From contig PNKW01000010.1 of NCBI GenBank assembly GCA_013822695.1, forward strand, positions 1 to 63,048: DNA of 63,048 nucleotides, given 5' to 3'. The DNA is from Erythrobacter sp. (GTDB taxonomy: Bacteria; Pseudomonadota; Alphaproteobacteria; Sphingomonadales; Sphingomonadaceae). How positions within the stretch are numbered: position 1 is the stretch's first letter; each line of letters starts with the position of its first letter. The position numbers and the translations under genes are program-made. Of the stretch, positions 55,080 through 63,048 are shown one piece after another. A model generated the notes under the pieces. The model was not told the DNA's origin and did no database searches. It was given only the letters and a program-made list of their open reading frames with translations.

Positions 55080-55379
55080 TCAGCTCTCGCGGGTGCCCGA
55101 CAGCGGCATCGCGCCGAAAGCGCCGGCGTTGACCGAGCCGGTCAGGGTGTCGCCATCGATGGTCGCTTCGCAATCGAGCGTCATCGGCATGGGGACGACC
55201 ATGTTCATCTTCCACTTGATGGTGTTGCCCTCAATCGTGCCGCCGGCGATGTCCATCGAGCCGAGGCTGCCGATCAGCGAACCCGAGAAGGTGTCGCCAT
55301 CGGGCACGACGGTGAGGGTGCCGGACTGGTCGCCCATCGGGCTTTTGACGGTGGTCTTGTAGGTACCTGCAACGGACAT
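55080..55379 (-). CDS. Small beta-rich hypothetical protein
   Basis: A 99-residue protein with no signal peptide, one cysteine, and a repeated pattern of short strands separated by Gly-Asp/Asn turns (VPDGDTFSGSLIG, IEGNTIKWKMNM, IDGDTLTGSVNAG). It resembles the small beta-barrel or lipocalin-like domains that also occur as C-terminal extensions of other proteins, but I do not recognise a named family. The start at 55379 opens MSVAGTYKTTVKSPMG with GGAGGAGAT upstream; a 27-codon extension is unlikely. It stands alone with its own terminator. Function unknown. Confidence 0.75.
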   Translation of the reverse strand: MSVAGTYKTTVKSPMGDQSGTLTVVPDGDTFSGSLIGSLGSMDIAGGTIEGNTIKWKMNMVVPMPMTLDCEATIDGDTLTGSVNAGAFGAMPLSGTRES

Positions 55380-55479
55380 GATCCATCTCCTCCTTGTGAT
55401 CCGGACCATCGCCCGGCTTGTGAGCTTCGCGCTATTTACACTGCTGTCAGCGCGCTTCAACTTTTTTGATGGCGTTCAG

Positions 55480-55560
55480 ACCTCCCGCCCCACCTCCCCG
55501 CCCGGCCACCATAACATAGTGGTACTATTGGTGGCCGGGCGGGGAGGTGGGGCGGGAGGT
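55480..55560. repeat. Very long GC-rich hairpin (31-bp perfect arms)
   Basis: Arms 55480-55510 and 55530-55560 are exact reverse complements over 31 bp and surround a 19-base AT-rich loop that itself holds ATAGT/ACTAT. It lies in the 223-bp gap between the M16 peptidase stop and the start of the 99-residue gene, both on the minus strand. No T-run follows. It could be a strong transcription block or a small palindromic element. The remainder of the gap has no gene. Confidence 0.85.
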
Positions 55561-55602
55561 TCGCCTAAGCAATAAAGCGCGCCGACGTGTTTCCGTTTGT
55601 CC

Positions 55603-58488
55603 TCAGAGCTTGTCGGCTTCAAGATATTCGACCGGCATGCCGAGGCCCGCAATCTGTTCGTCGATCTGCTTGCGGTCGCCCACCACCACGATCACGAGGT
55701 TCTCGCTGCCCAAATACTGGCGGGCGGCGGCGTCGATCTGCCCTGCGCCGACTGCGCGGTAGATCTCGGGCAGCTTGCGCTGATAATCGTTCGGGCGCCC
55801 GAGCAGCTGGTTGCCGAGCACCGCCCCGAGCACCTGCGCATTGGTTTCGAACCGGTTGGGCAGCCCGCGGATATTGCCTTCGGTGACCCGCTGGAGCTCG
55901 GTCGCATCGACACCGCGGGTGGCGGGGAAGGCTTCGAGGTTGCCGAGGATCGCCTTGATCGAATCCGCGGTGCGGTCCGACTGGACGGGCGTGAAGACGG
56001 TGAAGGCGCGCGGCCCCACGCCGCCGGTCAGCCCGCTGCGGATGCCGTAGGTCCAGCCCTTGTCCTCGCGCAGGTCCATGTTGAGGCGCGACAGGAAGCC
56101 GTCGCCGATCACCTCGTTGGCAAGGTCGAGCGCTTCCATCCCGCCCTGGTTGCCGCGCAGCGGCAGCACGCGGGCCGCGAGCAGCACGCTCTGCGGGCTG
56201 TTGGGGCGGTCGATCACCACCAGCCGCGGGCGGGCAGAGGGCACCGCGGCGTCGAGGTTCTTGGCCGGCTTGGCCCCGGCGGGCGCCTTCCAGTCGCCGA
56301 ACGACTTTTCGAGCGCGGCGAGCAGATCGGGCATGGTGATGTCGCCGACCACGGTGATGCGGGCATTGTCCGGGCGCAACCAGCGGCTGTGCTCGGCGCG
56401 CAGCGTTTCGGGATCGAGCGCCGAGACGACCTCGGGCACGCCGCGCGCGCCGACATTGCCATAGGGGTGGTCGGGGCCGAACAGGATCGGGCCGATGGCG
56501 CGCTGGGCAAGGCCAAAGGGATTGGCCCGTTCCTGCGCGATGCCGGCAAGCTGCTGGTTCTTCACCCGCGCGACGTCCTCGGGCTTGAAGGCCGGATTGC
56601 GCACGATATCGGCCATCAGCGCCAGTGAGAGTGCGAGGTTGGCGGTCAGCGCGGTCAGCTGGACGCTGCTGCTGTCCGTGCCCGTGCCGGCAGAAATCGT
56701 CGCGCCGAGCCGCTCCTGCGCGATCGCGATCTGTTCGGCAGTGAGGGTGAGCGTGCCTTCGTCCAGCAGGCCCATCATCAGCGACTGGGTGCCGGCCTTG
56801 GCCGCCCCGTCGGCGGCGGTGCCCGCATCGAAGGTGATCGCCATCGTCACCTTGGGGACCGCGGTGCGCCGCGCGAGCGAGACCTCCATGCCGTTGGCAA
56901 GGCGTGCGGTCTCGACCGCCGGGAAAGTCAGCGCACCGACCGGCGCGACCGCCGGATATTCGCGCGGGGGGGCGGTGCGGGTGATGTCGATCGGGGTCTT
57001 GGGATCGGGGGTGATCGCGGCGGCGCTGCTCTCGTCGCCCCAACCGCCCATGGTCGCGCCGTCGAGTATGCGCTCGCCGGGCTCGATCACCAGCGTGTAG
57101 GCGGGTCGCCCGAGCCAGCGCCCTAGCGCCGCCTGCACCTGCGCGGGGGTCACGCGCGCGACTTCATCGAGCTGCTTGCGGTAGAAGCCCGGATCGCCGC
57201 TGTAGAGCAGCCCCTCGGCCAGCGTCGAACCCTTGCCGCCGAAGCCGCCGACCTGTTCGAGCACGTCGATCTGGCCCGAGACGATCTGCGTCGCGGCGCG
57301 GGTCAGTTCGTCCTGCGTCGGCCCGCGGGCGACCAGCTCGTCGATGATCGCGTTGAACTTCGCTTCGGCCACCGCCGGGTCGACCCCGGGCTTCACATCC
57401 ATCTGCGCCTGCAGGAAGCTCAGCTGTTCGTGTTGCTGGGCAAAGGCGCTGACCGAGACTGCGACCTGATCGCCGCGCACCAGTGCATTGTCGAGCCGCG
57501 AGGAGGCAAGCCCGCCGAGCACCGAAAGCCCGGCGGCAAGCGGCACCGCGTCGGGATCATTGATCGCGGGGCCGGTCCAGCTGCGCATGATGCGGGTGAC
57601 CGGCACCTGATCGGTGATGGTCTCGCGCTTCTCGGCAGCCAGCGTCACCGGCTGTGCTTCGGTCTTCACGACCTCGGGCCCGCGCGGGATCGCGCCGAAC
57701 CAGCGTTCCACCATCGGGCGCGCGGTCTTGGCGTCGATATCGCCCGCCAGCACCAGCACGACGTTGTTGGGGCCGTAATTGTCGGTGAACCATTTGCGCA
57801 CGTCGGGCAGGCTCGCCGCGTCGAGATCGGCCATCGAGCCGATGGTCGAATGGCGATAGGGGTGGCCGACTGGCAACAGGCCATCGGCGAGCTTGTACTG
57901 GACAAGGCCATAGGGCGCGTTGTCGCCCTGGCGCTTCTCGTTCTGGACAACGCCGCGTTGCTTATCGAGCTTGTCCTGCGTGACCGCGCCGAGCAGATAG
58001 CCCATACGGTCGCTCTCCATGAACAGCGCCAGATCAAGCGCGCCGGTGGGCACGGTCTCGACATAATTGGTGCGGTCATACCAGGTCGAACCATTGGTGC
58101 TGGTCGAGCCTGCGGCCTCGAGCGGGATGTCGAAATTCTCGACGTTCTCCGAACCACCGAACATCAGGTGTTCGAACAGGTGGGCAAAGCCGGTGCGCCC
58201 GCGCGGCTCGCTCTTGCTGCCGACGCGGTAATAGACGGTGACGCCGACGATCGGGCTCTTGCGGTCTTCATGGACGATGACGGTGAGGCCGTTTTCGAGC
58301 TGGAACTGCTCGTAGGGGATAGTCACCTGGCTCACCAACGTCGGCAGATCGGCAGTCTGCTGCTGGACGGCCGGGGTGGGGGCCGGAGCAGGTTGGGGTG
58401 CCGCGCTCTCGGCCAGCGAGGGGGTGAAGGGCGCCGCGAGCGCAAGGGCGAGCGCCGAGAGGCTGGCGGCAGCGAAACGGTGGGTCAT
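55603..58488 (-). CDS. M16-family zinc metallopeptidase, two-unit (pitrilysin-like)
   Basis: A 961-residue exported protease with signal peptide (SLSALALALAAPFTPSLAES). The first M16 unit has the inverted zinc motif HLFEH (His103, Glu106, His107) and the downstream glutamate segment VVQNEKRQ. The second unit, after about residue 480, lacks HXXEH and has the typical R/Y-containing end (DLREDKGWTYGIRSG), so it is the non-catalytic partner half. Periplasmic M16 enzymes degrade peptides up to about 70 residues. The start at 58488 was chosen for the signal peptide; a longer frame lies in the gap after the acylase gene, 49 bp upstream, with which it is probably cotranscribed. Confidence 0.9.
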   Translation of the reverse strand: MTHRFAAASLSALALALAAPFTPSLAESAAPQPAPAPTPAVQQQTADLPTLVSQVTIPYEQFQLENGLTVIVHEDRKSPIVGVTVYYRVGSKSEPRGRTGFAHLFEHLMFGGSENVENFDIPLEAAGSTSTNGSTWYDRTNYVETVPTGALDLALFMESDRMGYLLGAVTQDKLDKQRGVVQNEKRQGDNAPYGLVQYKLADGLLPVGHPYRHSTIGSMADLDAASLPDVRKWFTDNYGPNNVVLVLAGDIDAKTARPMVERWFGAIPRGPEVVKTEAQPVTLAAEKRETITDQVPVTRIMRSWTGPAINDPDAVPLAAGLSVLGGLASSRLDNALVRGDQVAVSVSAFAQQHEQLSFLQAQMDVKPGVDPAVAEAKFNAIIDELVARGPTQDELTRAATQIVSGQIDVLEQVGGFGGKGSTLAEGLLYSGDPGFYRKQLDEVARVTPAQVQAALGRWLGRPAYTLVIEPGERILDGATMGGWGDESSAAAITPDPKTPIDITRTAPPREYPAVAPVGALTFPAVETARLANGMEVSLARRTAVPKVTMAITFDAGTAADGAAKAGTQSLMMGLLDEGTLTLTAEQIAIAQERLGATISAGTGTDSSSVQLTALTANLALSLALMADIVRNPAFKPEDVARVKNQQLAGIAQERANPFGLAQRAIGPILFGPDHPYGNVGARGVPEVVSALDPETLRAEHSRWLRPDNARITVVGDITMPDLLAALEKSFGDWKAPAGAKPAKNLDAAVPSARPRLVVIDRPNSPQSVLLAARVLPLRGNQGGMEALDLANEVIGDGFLSRLNMDLREDKGWTYGIRSGLTGGVGPRAFTVFTPVQSDRTADSIKAILGNLEAFPATRGVDATELQRVTEGNIRGLPNRFETNAQVLGAVLGNQLLGRPNDYQRKLPEIYRAVGAGQIDAAARQYLGSENLVIVVVGDRKQIDEQIAGLGMPVEYLEADKL

Positions 58489-58537
58489 GGGCAGGGGCTC
58501 CGGTGAGAGGATCGCTTGGAGAACTGGCGGGCGCGGG

Positions 58538-60757
58538 TCAACGCGCGTTGGTGACGGACTTGATGGTATGGCGCCGGCTGGCGACGCTCGCCAGCAGATC
58601 ATCGCGCCAGAAATAGACGGGCTTCAGCCTGTGTTCGACGAACAGTGCCATCTGGTCGGTGTAATGCGGGCTTTGCGGCCGGGTGCTCGCCGCGCCGAAG
58701 GGCTGCACCGAGCGCGAGCTAACCTTTTGACCCGGCTGCCATTCGATCCACATGATGAAGCTGTCGCCGTGCTTGAGGCTGAGGCGCCCGTCATCGTCCA
58801 CGTCCCAGGTGGTCGCGGCGCGCAGCGTGTCCGAGCCGCCATCGACCGGAAGGTCACGCTTGCCCTGTCTCAGCCGCACCAGATCGCCCAGCGGCGGGTC
58901 GAGCCGGCCGAAATGCGTCGTCAGGTGATCGGCTGCCGCTTCGAGCTTCTCGCGCACGTCGGGGAAGGGCTTGTTGTTGTAATCAGCCGCCATGAAGTCG
59001 CGGATCATCAGCATCGCGATGGCATCGGCGGCGCCCTTGCCGTCGGAGGTGAAGTCCCACGACAGCAACAGGTCGCGCGCCTTGGCGAGCTCGCCCTTGG
59101 CGGGCATGGCTTCCAGCGCCTCGAACAGCCGGGCGATATAGCCGTCCTGTTCGTAGCCGGTATCGTACTTGATCCGCTCCAGCGTCGCGCGGTCGAGCAC
59201 GCCCGCCTCCGAAAGCAGCTTGTAGGCGCGCCATGAGCGGTTGGTCTGCTTGAGTTCAATCCCCAGCGTGGGCGAGAAGGCATCAGGGTCGAGATCGCTC
59301 CCGGCCCCGGCGGCGGTGAAGGGGGTGTTGTTCGAATTGTATAGCCACCCGCTCGCCGGGTTCACGATGCGCGGCAGGGCCTTGTAGTCGACCGCGCCCT
59401 CCCAGATCAGGTCCGAGCGATCGCCGGGGAGCACAGAGCGCCAGTCGGCCTTCACGCCTTCCGGGCGGTTCGGGATTGCAGCGTTGTAGACATAGGCGAT
59501 GGTGCCGCTCTGGTCGGCATAGATGAAGTTGGTCGAGGGGATGGCGAGGCGCGACAGCTGCCCCTCCCACTCGGCGAAGGTCTTGGCCTTGTTGAGGCGG
59601 TAATAGGCGTCAAGCTGCTGCAATTGCCCGATCCCGCCATAGCGCACCGCAAAGGCGCCCTTGGCGTTGCGGATCACCGGGCCGTGAACCGAGCGAAGCA
59701 CTTCCTTGCGGATCGGCAGCACGACGGGGCCCATCCTCACCGGCAGCGTCACCCATTCGCTTTCCAACTCGCGCCATTCGCCGTCGAGCTTGTAGCGGTT
59801 GCCGCCCTCGTCGAGTTCGAGCTGGTAGACGTCGATCATGTCGGGGGTGTTGACCGTGTTGGTCCACCCCAGATGCTCGTTGTGGCCGAGGAAGGGGAAG
59901 GGCGATCCGGGGAAATTCGCGCCCGCGAAATGCCAACCTTCGCCGCTTTCGACCACGAGTTCGTACCAAGCCACCCCGCCGCGCAGGGGCTGGTGCGAGT
60001 TGGAGACGAGCGTCGTCGTGCCGCCGCCCTTCTGGGGTGCGACCGCAAAGGCGTTGGAGCCGAGGGCTTCCGCATCCTCGCCCAGCGGCAGCACCAGGCT
60101 GCGGGCCTGCTTGGGCGCGGCGGCAGGCGCAGGCGCGGCGGCCTCCAGCGGCGGGCGGGGGAAGCCGGGGAGGTCGGGGCCATGCTCCCGGCGCAGATCC
60201 TCGCCCGCTACCAGCGGGCCGATCACGCCGTCCAATCCGAAGAAGAACGGCTGGCGCAGCGCGAAGCCCGCCGCGACGTCGATCCCGGCGACGGGGAAAA
60301 GGTTGGCGAGCTTCAGCTCGTCCGGGTGTTCTTCGGCATATTGGTTGAGGCCCGCCGCATAGGCCTCGAACAGCGCGCGGGTATCGGCGGGGAGCCCAGG
60401 ATATTCCCGCTCCGCCGTGCCGCGCGCGTCGATCAGGTGGTAGACGTAATCAACCTTCGCGCCGTCCTCACCCGCGATTGCGCCATAGCGCCCGCGCGCC
60501 ATGGCGACCACGTCCTGAAGGGTGAAGAAATCATCCTCGGCATGGGCGATGGCGACGCCATAGGCGGTATCGGCATCGGTCTTGCCGGTGATGTGGGGCA
60601 CGCCCCATTCGTCGCGGATGATCTCGGCCGCGTAGGTGCGCTCGGACGCCGGAGGCGCCGCGCTCGCCATCATCACCGGCTCCCAGGTGACGAGCACCGC
60701 GAAGGCGAGCACGATCAGCACCACAAGCGCAAAACCGCCGCGCTTTACCCAGGTCAT
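58538..60757 (-). CDS. Penicillin acylase family (Ntn hydrolase)
   Basis: A 739-residue precursor with an N-terminal membrane segment (GGFALVVLIVLAFAVLVTW). Autocatalytic cleavage is expected before the Ser of LGSNAFAV, which would become the catalytic N-terminal nucleophile of the beta chain. DEWGVPHITGKTDADTAYGV at the alpha-chain start and WHFAGANFPGSPFPFLGHNEHLGW in the beta chain are family hallmarks. Members hydrolyse penicillins, acyl-homoserine lactones or other N-acyl compounds; the substrate cannot be told. The start at 60757 has GGGAGAG upstream. It is divergent from clpB and precedes the M16 gene. Confidence 0.88.
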   Translation of the reverse strand: MTWVKRGGFALVVLIVLAFAVLVTWEPVMMASAAPPASERTYAAEIIRDEWGVPHITGKTDADTAYGVAIAHAEDDFFTLQDVVAMARGRYGAIAGEDGAKVDYVYHLIDARGTAEREYPGLPADTRALFEAYAAGLNQYAEEHPDELKLANLFPVAGIDVAAGFALRQPFFFGLDGVIGPLVAGEDLRREHGPDLPGFPRPPLEAAAPAPAAAPKQARSLVLPLGEDAEALGSNAFAVAPQKGGGTTTLVSNSHQPLRGGVAWYELVVESGEGWHFAGANFPGSPFPFLGHNEHLGWTNTVNTPDMIDVYQLELDEGGNRYKLDGEWRELESEWVTLPVRMGPVVLPIRKEVLRSVHGPVIRNAKGAFAVRYGGIGQLQQLDAYYRLNKAKTFAEWEGQLSRLAIPSTNFIYADQSGTIAYVYNAAIPNRPEGVKADWRSVLPGDRSDLIWEGAVDYKALPRIVNPASGWLYNSNNTPFTAAGAGSDLDPDAFSPTLGIELKQTNRSWRAYKLLSEAGVLDRATLERIKYDTGYEQDGYIARLFEALEAMPAKGELAKARDLLLSWDFTSDGKGAADAIAMLMIRDFMAADYNNKPFPDVREKLEAAADHLTTHFGRLDPPLGDLVRLRQGKRDLPVDGGSDTLRAATTWDVDDDGRLSLKHGDSFIMWIEWQPGQKVSSRSVQPFGAASTRPQSPHYTDQMALFVEHRLKPVYFWRDDLLASVASRRHTIKSVTNAR

Positions 60758-60906
60758 GACGGATTTCTCTCCCAAATCGCGTGGGTCTTCCATCGCTTGG
60801 GCAAGGGTCGAGGTCAAGCAGCGACGCGCCCTCTTGCCTTGCGGGGCGAATGAACCCACCTATCCAAGTAATACACCTCGCCTGCGGGACAATTTGCGGG
60901 CGGGGG

Positions 60907-60934
60907 CTTGTGTTGCCAATGTGCAACACTATCT
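60907..60934 (+). promoter_or_regulatory. Putative heat-shock promoter with internal dyad upstream of clpB
   Basis: CTTGTGT (60907-60913) and CACTATCT (60927-60934), 13 bases apart, resemble a sigma-32 promoter (CTTGAAA and CCCCATNT). Over the spacer lies a perfect 7+6+7 dyad GTGTTGC-CAATGT-GCAACAC (60910-60929) that could be a repressor site. The ATG is 33 bp downstream. Confidence 0.45.
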
Positions 60935-60966
60935 GCTGGCGGTACATTTGGAGGGTTTGGACCACC

Positions 60967-63048
60967 ATGAATCTCGAAAAATTCACCGACCGCGCGAAGG
61001 GCTTCCTGCAGGCCGCGCAGACTGTCGCGATCCGCCTCAATCACCAGCGCATCACCCCGCTGCACATCGCCAAGGCCCTGCTGGAGGACAGCGAGGGCAT
61101 GGCCGCCGGGCTGATCCAGCGCGCGGGCGGGCAGGCGCCGCTGGCGGCGACCGCAGTGGACGCTGGGCTTTCCAAGATACCGGCAGTGACGGGCGGCGGT
61201 GCGCAGGCGACCCCGGGGCTCGACAATGATGCGGTGCGCCTGCTCGATACCGCCGAGCAGATCGCCGACAAGGCGGGGGACAGCTACGTGACGGTCGAGC
61301 GGATGCTGACCGCGCTCGCGCTCGCGCCGGGCGCGGCGGGCGAGGCGCTGAAGGCCGCGGGCGTCACGCCGCAGAGCCTCAACACCGCCATCGAGCAATT
61401 GCGCGGCGGCAAGAAGGCCGACAGCGCCGGGGCCGAGAACACTTACGACGCGATGCAAAAGTTCGCCCGCGACCTCACCAAGGCGGCGCGTGACGGCAAG
61501 CTCGATCCGGTCATCGGCCGCGACGAGGAAATCCGTCGCACGATCCAGATTCTCGCCCGCCGCACCAAGAACAACCCCGCGCTGATCGGCGAGCCCGGCA
61601 CCGGCAAGACCGCGATTGCCGAGGGCCTTGCGCTGCGCATCGCCAATGGCGACGTGCCCGACAGCCTCAAGGGCCGCACCCTCATGAGCCTCGACATGGG
61701 CGCACTGATCGCGGGCGCGAAATATCGCGGCGAGTTCGAGGAACGACTGAAATCGGTGCTCGACGAGGTGAAGCATGCCGAGGGCCAGATCATCCTGTTC
61801 ATCGATGAAATGCACACCCTGATCGGAGCGGGCGCGAGCGAAGGCTCGATGGATGCCTCGAACCTGCTGAAACCCGCGCTCAGCCGCGGCGAACTCCACT
61901 GCATCGGCGCGACCACGCTCGACGAGTACCAGAAGTATGTCGAGAAGGACCCCGCACTCCAGCGGCGCTTCCAGCCGGTGTTCATCGCCGAGCCGACGGT
62001 GGAAGACACGATCTCGATCCTGCGCGGCATCAAGGACAAGTACGAGCTGCACCACGGCGTGCGCATCACCGACGGCGCGATTGTCGCGGCCGCCAAGCTA
62101 TCCGACCGCTATATCCAGAACCGCTTCCTCCCCGATAAGGCGATCGACCTGATGGACGAAGCCGCGAGCCGCATCCGCATGGAGGTGGAGAGCAAGCCCG
62201 AGGAGATCGAGGCGCTCGACCGGCGGATCATCCAGCTGAAGATCGAGGAACAGGCGCTCCAGAAAGAGACCGACGCCAATTCCAAGGACCGCCTCGTCGC
62301 CTTGCGTGAGGAGCTTGCGAACCTCGAACAGCAATCGGCCGAACTCACCACCCGCTGGCAGAACGAGCGCGACAAGATCGAGGCCGAGGGCAAGATCAAG
62401 GAAGCGCTCGATGCCGCGCGGCTCGAGCTGGAGCAGGCCCAGCGCGAGGGCGACCTCGCCAAGGCCGGGGAGCTCTCCTACGGGCGCATCCCCCAGCTCG
62501 AAAAGCAGCTCGCCGAAGCGCAAGGGCAGGCCGCCAACGCCATGCTGCGCGAGGAGGTGACCGAGGAGGATATCGCCGGCGTCGTCAGCCGCTGGACGGG
62601 GGTTCCGGTCGACAAGATGATGGCGGGCGAGCGCGAGAAGCTGCTGGCGATGGAGACCATCCTCGGCAAGCGGGTGATCGGCCAGTCGCAGGCAATCGAG
62701 GCGGTCTCCAAAGCCGTCCGCCGCGCGCGTGCGGGCCTTCAGGACCCGGGGCGACCCTTGGGCTCCTTCCTGTTCCTCGGCCCCACGGGCGTCGGCAAGA
62801 CCGAGCTCACCAAGGCGCTCGCCGGGTTCCTGTTCGACGATGACAGCGCGATGGTGCGCATCGACATGAGCGAATTCATGGAGAAGCACGCCGTCGCCCG
62901 GCTGATCGGTGCGCCTCCGGGCTATGTCGGCTATGAGGAGGGCGGGGTGCTGACCGAAGCCGTGCGCCGCCGCCCCTATCAGGTGGTGCTGTTCGACGAG
63001 GTCGAGAAGGCGCATTCCGACGTGTTCAACGTGCTGCTGCAGGTGCTC
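60967..63048 (+). CDS. clpB: ATP-dependent disaggregase ClpB, N-terminal 694 residues
   Basis: The frame is open to the window end; 694 residues are seen of an expected 855-860. Visible in order: the Clp N-domain ([16 protein letters not shown]), NBD1 with Walker A GEPGTGKT and Walker [11 protein letters not shown], the coiled-coil middle domain (about residues 405-525, which separates ClpB from ClpA), and NBD2 with GPTGVGKT and VVLFDEVEK. ClpB works with DnaK to dissolve protein aggregates in the cytoplasm. The start ([13 protein letters not shown]) is the family-standard one. A heat-shock-type promoter lies upstream. Confidence 0.97.
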   Translation, partial: MNLEKFTDRAKGFLQAAQTVAIRLNHQRITPLHIAKALLEDSEGMAAGLIQRAGGQAPLAATAVDAGLSKIPAVTGGGAQATPGLDNDAVRLLDTAEQIADKAGDSYVTVERMLTALALAPGAAGEALKAAGVTPQSLNTAIEQLRGGKKADSAGAENTYDAMQKFARDLTKAARDGKLDPVIGRDEEIRRTIQILARRTKNNPALIGEPGTGKTAIAEGLALRIANGDVPDSLKGRTLMSLDMGALIAGAKYRGEFEERLKSVLDEVKHAEGQIILFIDEMHTLIGAGASEGSMDASNLLKPALSRGELHCIGATTLDEYQKYVEKDPALQRRFQPVFIAEPTVEDTISILRGIKDKYELHHGVRITDGAIVAAAKLSDRYIQNRFLPDKAIDLMDEAASRIRMEVESKPEEIEALDRRIIQLKIEEQALQKETDANSKDRLVALREELANLEQQSAELTTRWQNERDKIEAEGKIKEALDAARLELEQAQREGDLAKAGELSYGRIPQLEKQLAEAQGQAANAMLREEVTEEDIAGVVSRWTGVPVDKMMAGEREKLLAMETILGKRVIGQSQAIEAVSKAVRRARAGLQDPGRPLGSFLFLGPTGVGKTELTKALAGFLFDDDSAMVRIDMSEFMEKHAVARLIGAPPGYVGYEEGGVLTEAVRRRPYQVVLFDEVEKAHSDVFNVLLQVL

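Overview
This 63 kb, high-GC window reads as chromosomal DNA of an alphaproteobacterium, most likely Sphingomonadales and probably Erythrobacteraceae. The grounds are the cbb3 oxidase operon under a FixK/FNR-type regulator, a DcaP-like porin, the general protein style and a canonical parS site. The taxonomy is inferred from gene content only. No phage, transposase, CRISPR array, tRNA or rRNA was seen.

Left third (1-29610): two facing blocks that look functionally linked. The plus-strand block starts with a two-partner secretion pair: a partial TpsB barrel and a 2428-residue TpsA exoprotein with five C-terminal MBG repeats. It continues with a TPR-CHAT caspase-like protease (split by one frameshift), a CHASE2 adenylate cyclase and a small exported protein. 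After about 200 bp comes a redox block: a five-heme cytochrome, a GlcG-type lipoprotein, an outer-membrane barrel and a 1370-residue cytochrome with ten CXXCH motifs and an LVIVD propeller. The converging minus-strand block encodes an FAD reductase with two cyclic-nucleotide domains and a four-cluster ferredoxin in one chain, a b-type membrane cytochrome, an FHA-membrane-decaheme protein and a CpdA-like cAMP phosphodiesterase. Cyclase, phosphodiesterase and cAMP-binding reductase bracket about 27 hemes' worth of cytochromes. I infer a cAMP- and phospho-signal-controlled trans-envelope electron conduit; this is the most interesting object here.

Middle (29721-44600): a CcmI-like TPR protein, an inositolphosphotransferase-type PAP2 protein, glutamate dehydrogenase, then the minus-strand cluster ccoN-O-Q-P-G-H-I-S, a small Cys-rich exported protein and hemN. 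Most cco genes overlap by 4 bp. Upstream lie a FixK-like regulator and a divergent ompW. FNR-type boxes precede ccoN, the fixK/ompW divide and hemN.

Right-middle (44545-55379): a parS sequence inside a perfect 40-bp palindrome, then an acetate/carboxylate module: DcaP-like porin, class I cytochrome c, acsA with the LuxR-type regulator crbR directly behind it, the transporter-fused sensor kinase crbS and an MFS carboxylate-type transporter. A shared motif lies upstream of the porin, acsA and the MFS gene and is a candidate CrbR operator. A roughly 210-bp duplication of the porin/acs control region flanks the cytochrome c gene and leaves a truncated porin start.

Right end (55480-63048): a 31-bp-arm GC-rich hairpin, a double-unit M16 zinc peptidase, a penicillin-acylase-family Ntn hydrolase, and divergently the chaperone clpB, cut by the window end.
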